From NCBI GenBank assembly GCA_047517485.1, contig JAKZSU010000137.1, forward strand, positions 1 to 14,827: a stretch of 14,827 nucleotides of DNA, given 5' to 3'. The notes below the pieces were generated by a model, which saw only the letters and a program-made list of their open reading frames with translations, did no database searches and was not told the origin of the DNA. The stretch is from JAKZSU01 sp047517485. GTDB lineage: Bacteria; Pseudomonadota; Alphaproteobacteria; UBA7887. A program made the position numbers and the translations under genes. Positions 13,975 to 14,827 of this stretch are shown piece after piece; position 1 is the first letter of the stretch, and the number at the start of each line of letters is the position of its first letter.

Positions 13975-14827
13975 CTATTGCTTGTCGATATTCCAGAAGA
14001 ACGGCACCGGCGATTTGATCATGCCCCGCAGACTGTCGCGATAGGCGATCGGATTGAACCATTGCCCGAAACTGCCGTAGGTGACGATCTCGTAAGCCCG
14101 CGTCTGGACCGCGTCGGCAATGCGTTTCTGCTCCGCCGGATCGGTCGAGCGCGCGAACTCATCACGCAAGGCCTCGATCTCAGGATCGCACGGCCAGCCG
14201 AACCAGGCGCGCTCGCGGCAGCCGCCGGAGACCCCGATATTGGCAATCGGATTGAGAATATCGGCGCCGATCCACCAGGTGATGAAGATGTTCCAGCCGC
14301 CTTGGTCGACCGGATCGCTGATCGCGCGCCGCGAAGTAAGCGTGCTCCAATCCATCGCTTGCAGCTCGACGGTGACGCCGATTTGGCGCAGCAGCTGGGC
14401 GGTGACCAGCGAGGCGCCATTGTTGATCGGGATATCGGTGGCCTGGAGGATCACCACCGGGGTGCCGTCATAGCCCGCCTCGGCGACCAGCGCGCGCGCC
14501 TTGTCGAGGTCCTGGGCGCTCAGCGCCTCGGCGGCGATATCCGATTCGAGCGGCGTGCCGCAGCCGAAATAAGCCGGACACGCGCTGTAATAGGCCGGGT
14601 TGCCGACCACCGCCTGAAGATAATCGGTCTGATTGATCATCCACAACACGGCTTGGCGCATCTTGGGATTGTCGAACGGCGGATGGAGATGGTTCATCCG
14701 GATCCAGCCCTGGACGCCCAAGGGATCGAGGTTTTCCACCGTCACCCCCGGGCTCGCTTCCATGATCGGCAGCAGATCGTGCGGCGGCAGCTCGAAATAG
14801 TCCATCTCGCCCGAGATCAAGGCGTTC
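13975..14827 (-). CDS. Family-5 extracellular solute-binding protein, C-terminal part (cut by window end)
   Basis: The frame runs off the right edge of the window, leaving about 283 residues of a protein that is usually 500-550. What is visible is the C-terminal lobe of an SBP_bac_5 (DppA/OppA-like) protein: NHLHPPFDNPKMRQAVLWMI (the conserved PFD-x3-R-AV-x5 element), a lobe with LDKARALVAEAGYDG, then LLRQIGVTVELQAMDWSTL. It ends in a region with many tryptophans that is typical of the ligand cleft. It captures solute in the periplasm and delivers it to the permeases encoded next. The signal peptide, promoter and first half lie outside the window. Cysteine pairs (CPAYFGC; CRERAWFGWPC) may form disulfides. 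Confidence 0.9.
   Translation of the reverse strand, partial: NALISGEMDYFELPPHDLLPIMEASPGVTVENLDPLGVQGWIRMNHLHPPFDNPKMRQAVLWMINQTDYLQAVVGNPAYYSACPAYFGCGTPLESDIAAEALSAQDLDKARALVAEAGYDGTPVVILQATDIPINNGASLVTAQLLRQIGVTVELQAMDWSTLTSRRAISDPVDQGGWNIFITWWIGADILNPIANIGVSGGCRERAWFGWPCDPEIEALRDEFARSTDPAEQKRIADAVQTRAYEIVTYGSFGQWFNPIAYRDSLRGMIKSPVPFFWNIDKQ

Noticed and set aside
1..14827. CRISPR array, tRNA, rRNA or riboswitch.
   Set aside because: I saw no regularly spaced repeats and no tRNA or riboswitch cores in the intergenic stretches; nearly all of the window is protein-coding.

Overview
The window is GC-rich, densely packed DNA, most likely from an alphaproteobacterium (Rhodospirillales-like). 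That guess rests on composition, gene content and codon habits, not on any marker gene. It reads as an accessory, metabolic and transport region. No rRNA, tRNA, CRISPR array or complete insertion sequence was found.

Left edge (1-930): a decayed strip. It holds the C-terminal end of an IS1182-type transposase (241-456), then a short AT-richer reading frame (566-820) that resembles the tail of an adenylate-cyclase/TPR protein, then a small imperfect dyad.

Redox block (931-6674): two different NosR/NirI-family membrane flavo-iron-sulfur proteins point outward, at 931-3147 (-) and 4506-6674 (+). Between them lie a secreted TPR protein (3241-3993, +) and a small cupin (3995-4372, -), which converge with a single base between their stop codons. 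Both NosR proteins keep all CxxxCP and ferredoxin cysteines. They differ at the FMN-attachment motif: SGAT in the right copy, SRTT in the left. No nosZ, nosDFY, nosL or apbE/nosX is in the window, so a role in N2O reduction cannot be read from context.

Right-going block (6707-10138): a TetR-type repressor, a 348-residue protein of the linalool dehydratase/isomerase (LinD, Ldi) type, and two PhnE-type ABC permeases overlapping by ATGA. A dyad (TATACC-N4-GGTATA) lies over the likely promoter of the LinD-like gene and is the best candidate operator for the TetR protein. The permeases have no PhnC ATPase or PhnD binding protein nearby. The likely logic is ligand-induced expression of an enzyme together with an importer; the substrate cannot be read from sequence.

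Convergent gap (10139-10499): no intact gene. It contains a short tail resembling a chemotaxis receptor, two copies of a 37-bp hairpin-forming repeat, a perfect 22-bp inverted repeat and a perfect 17-bp tandem repeat. It looks like a landing site for REP-like or MITE-like elements.

Left-going block (10500-14827): a family-5 (peptide/nickel-type) ABC importer operon transcribed right to left: substrate-binding protein (cut by the window end), two permeases, and one polypeptide carrying both ATPase domains.
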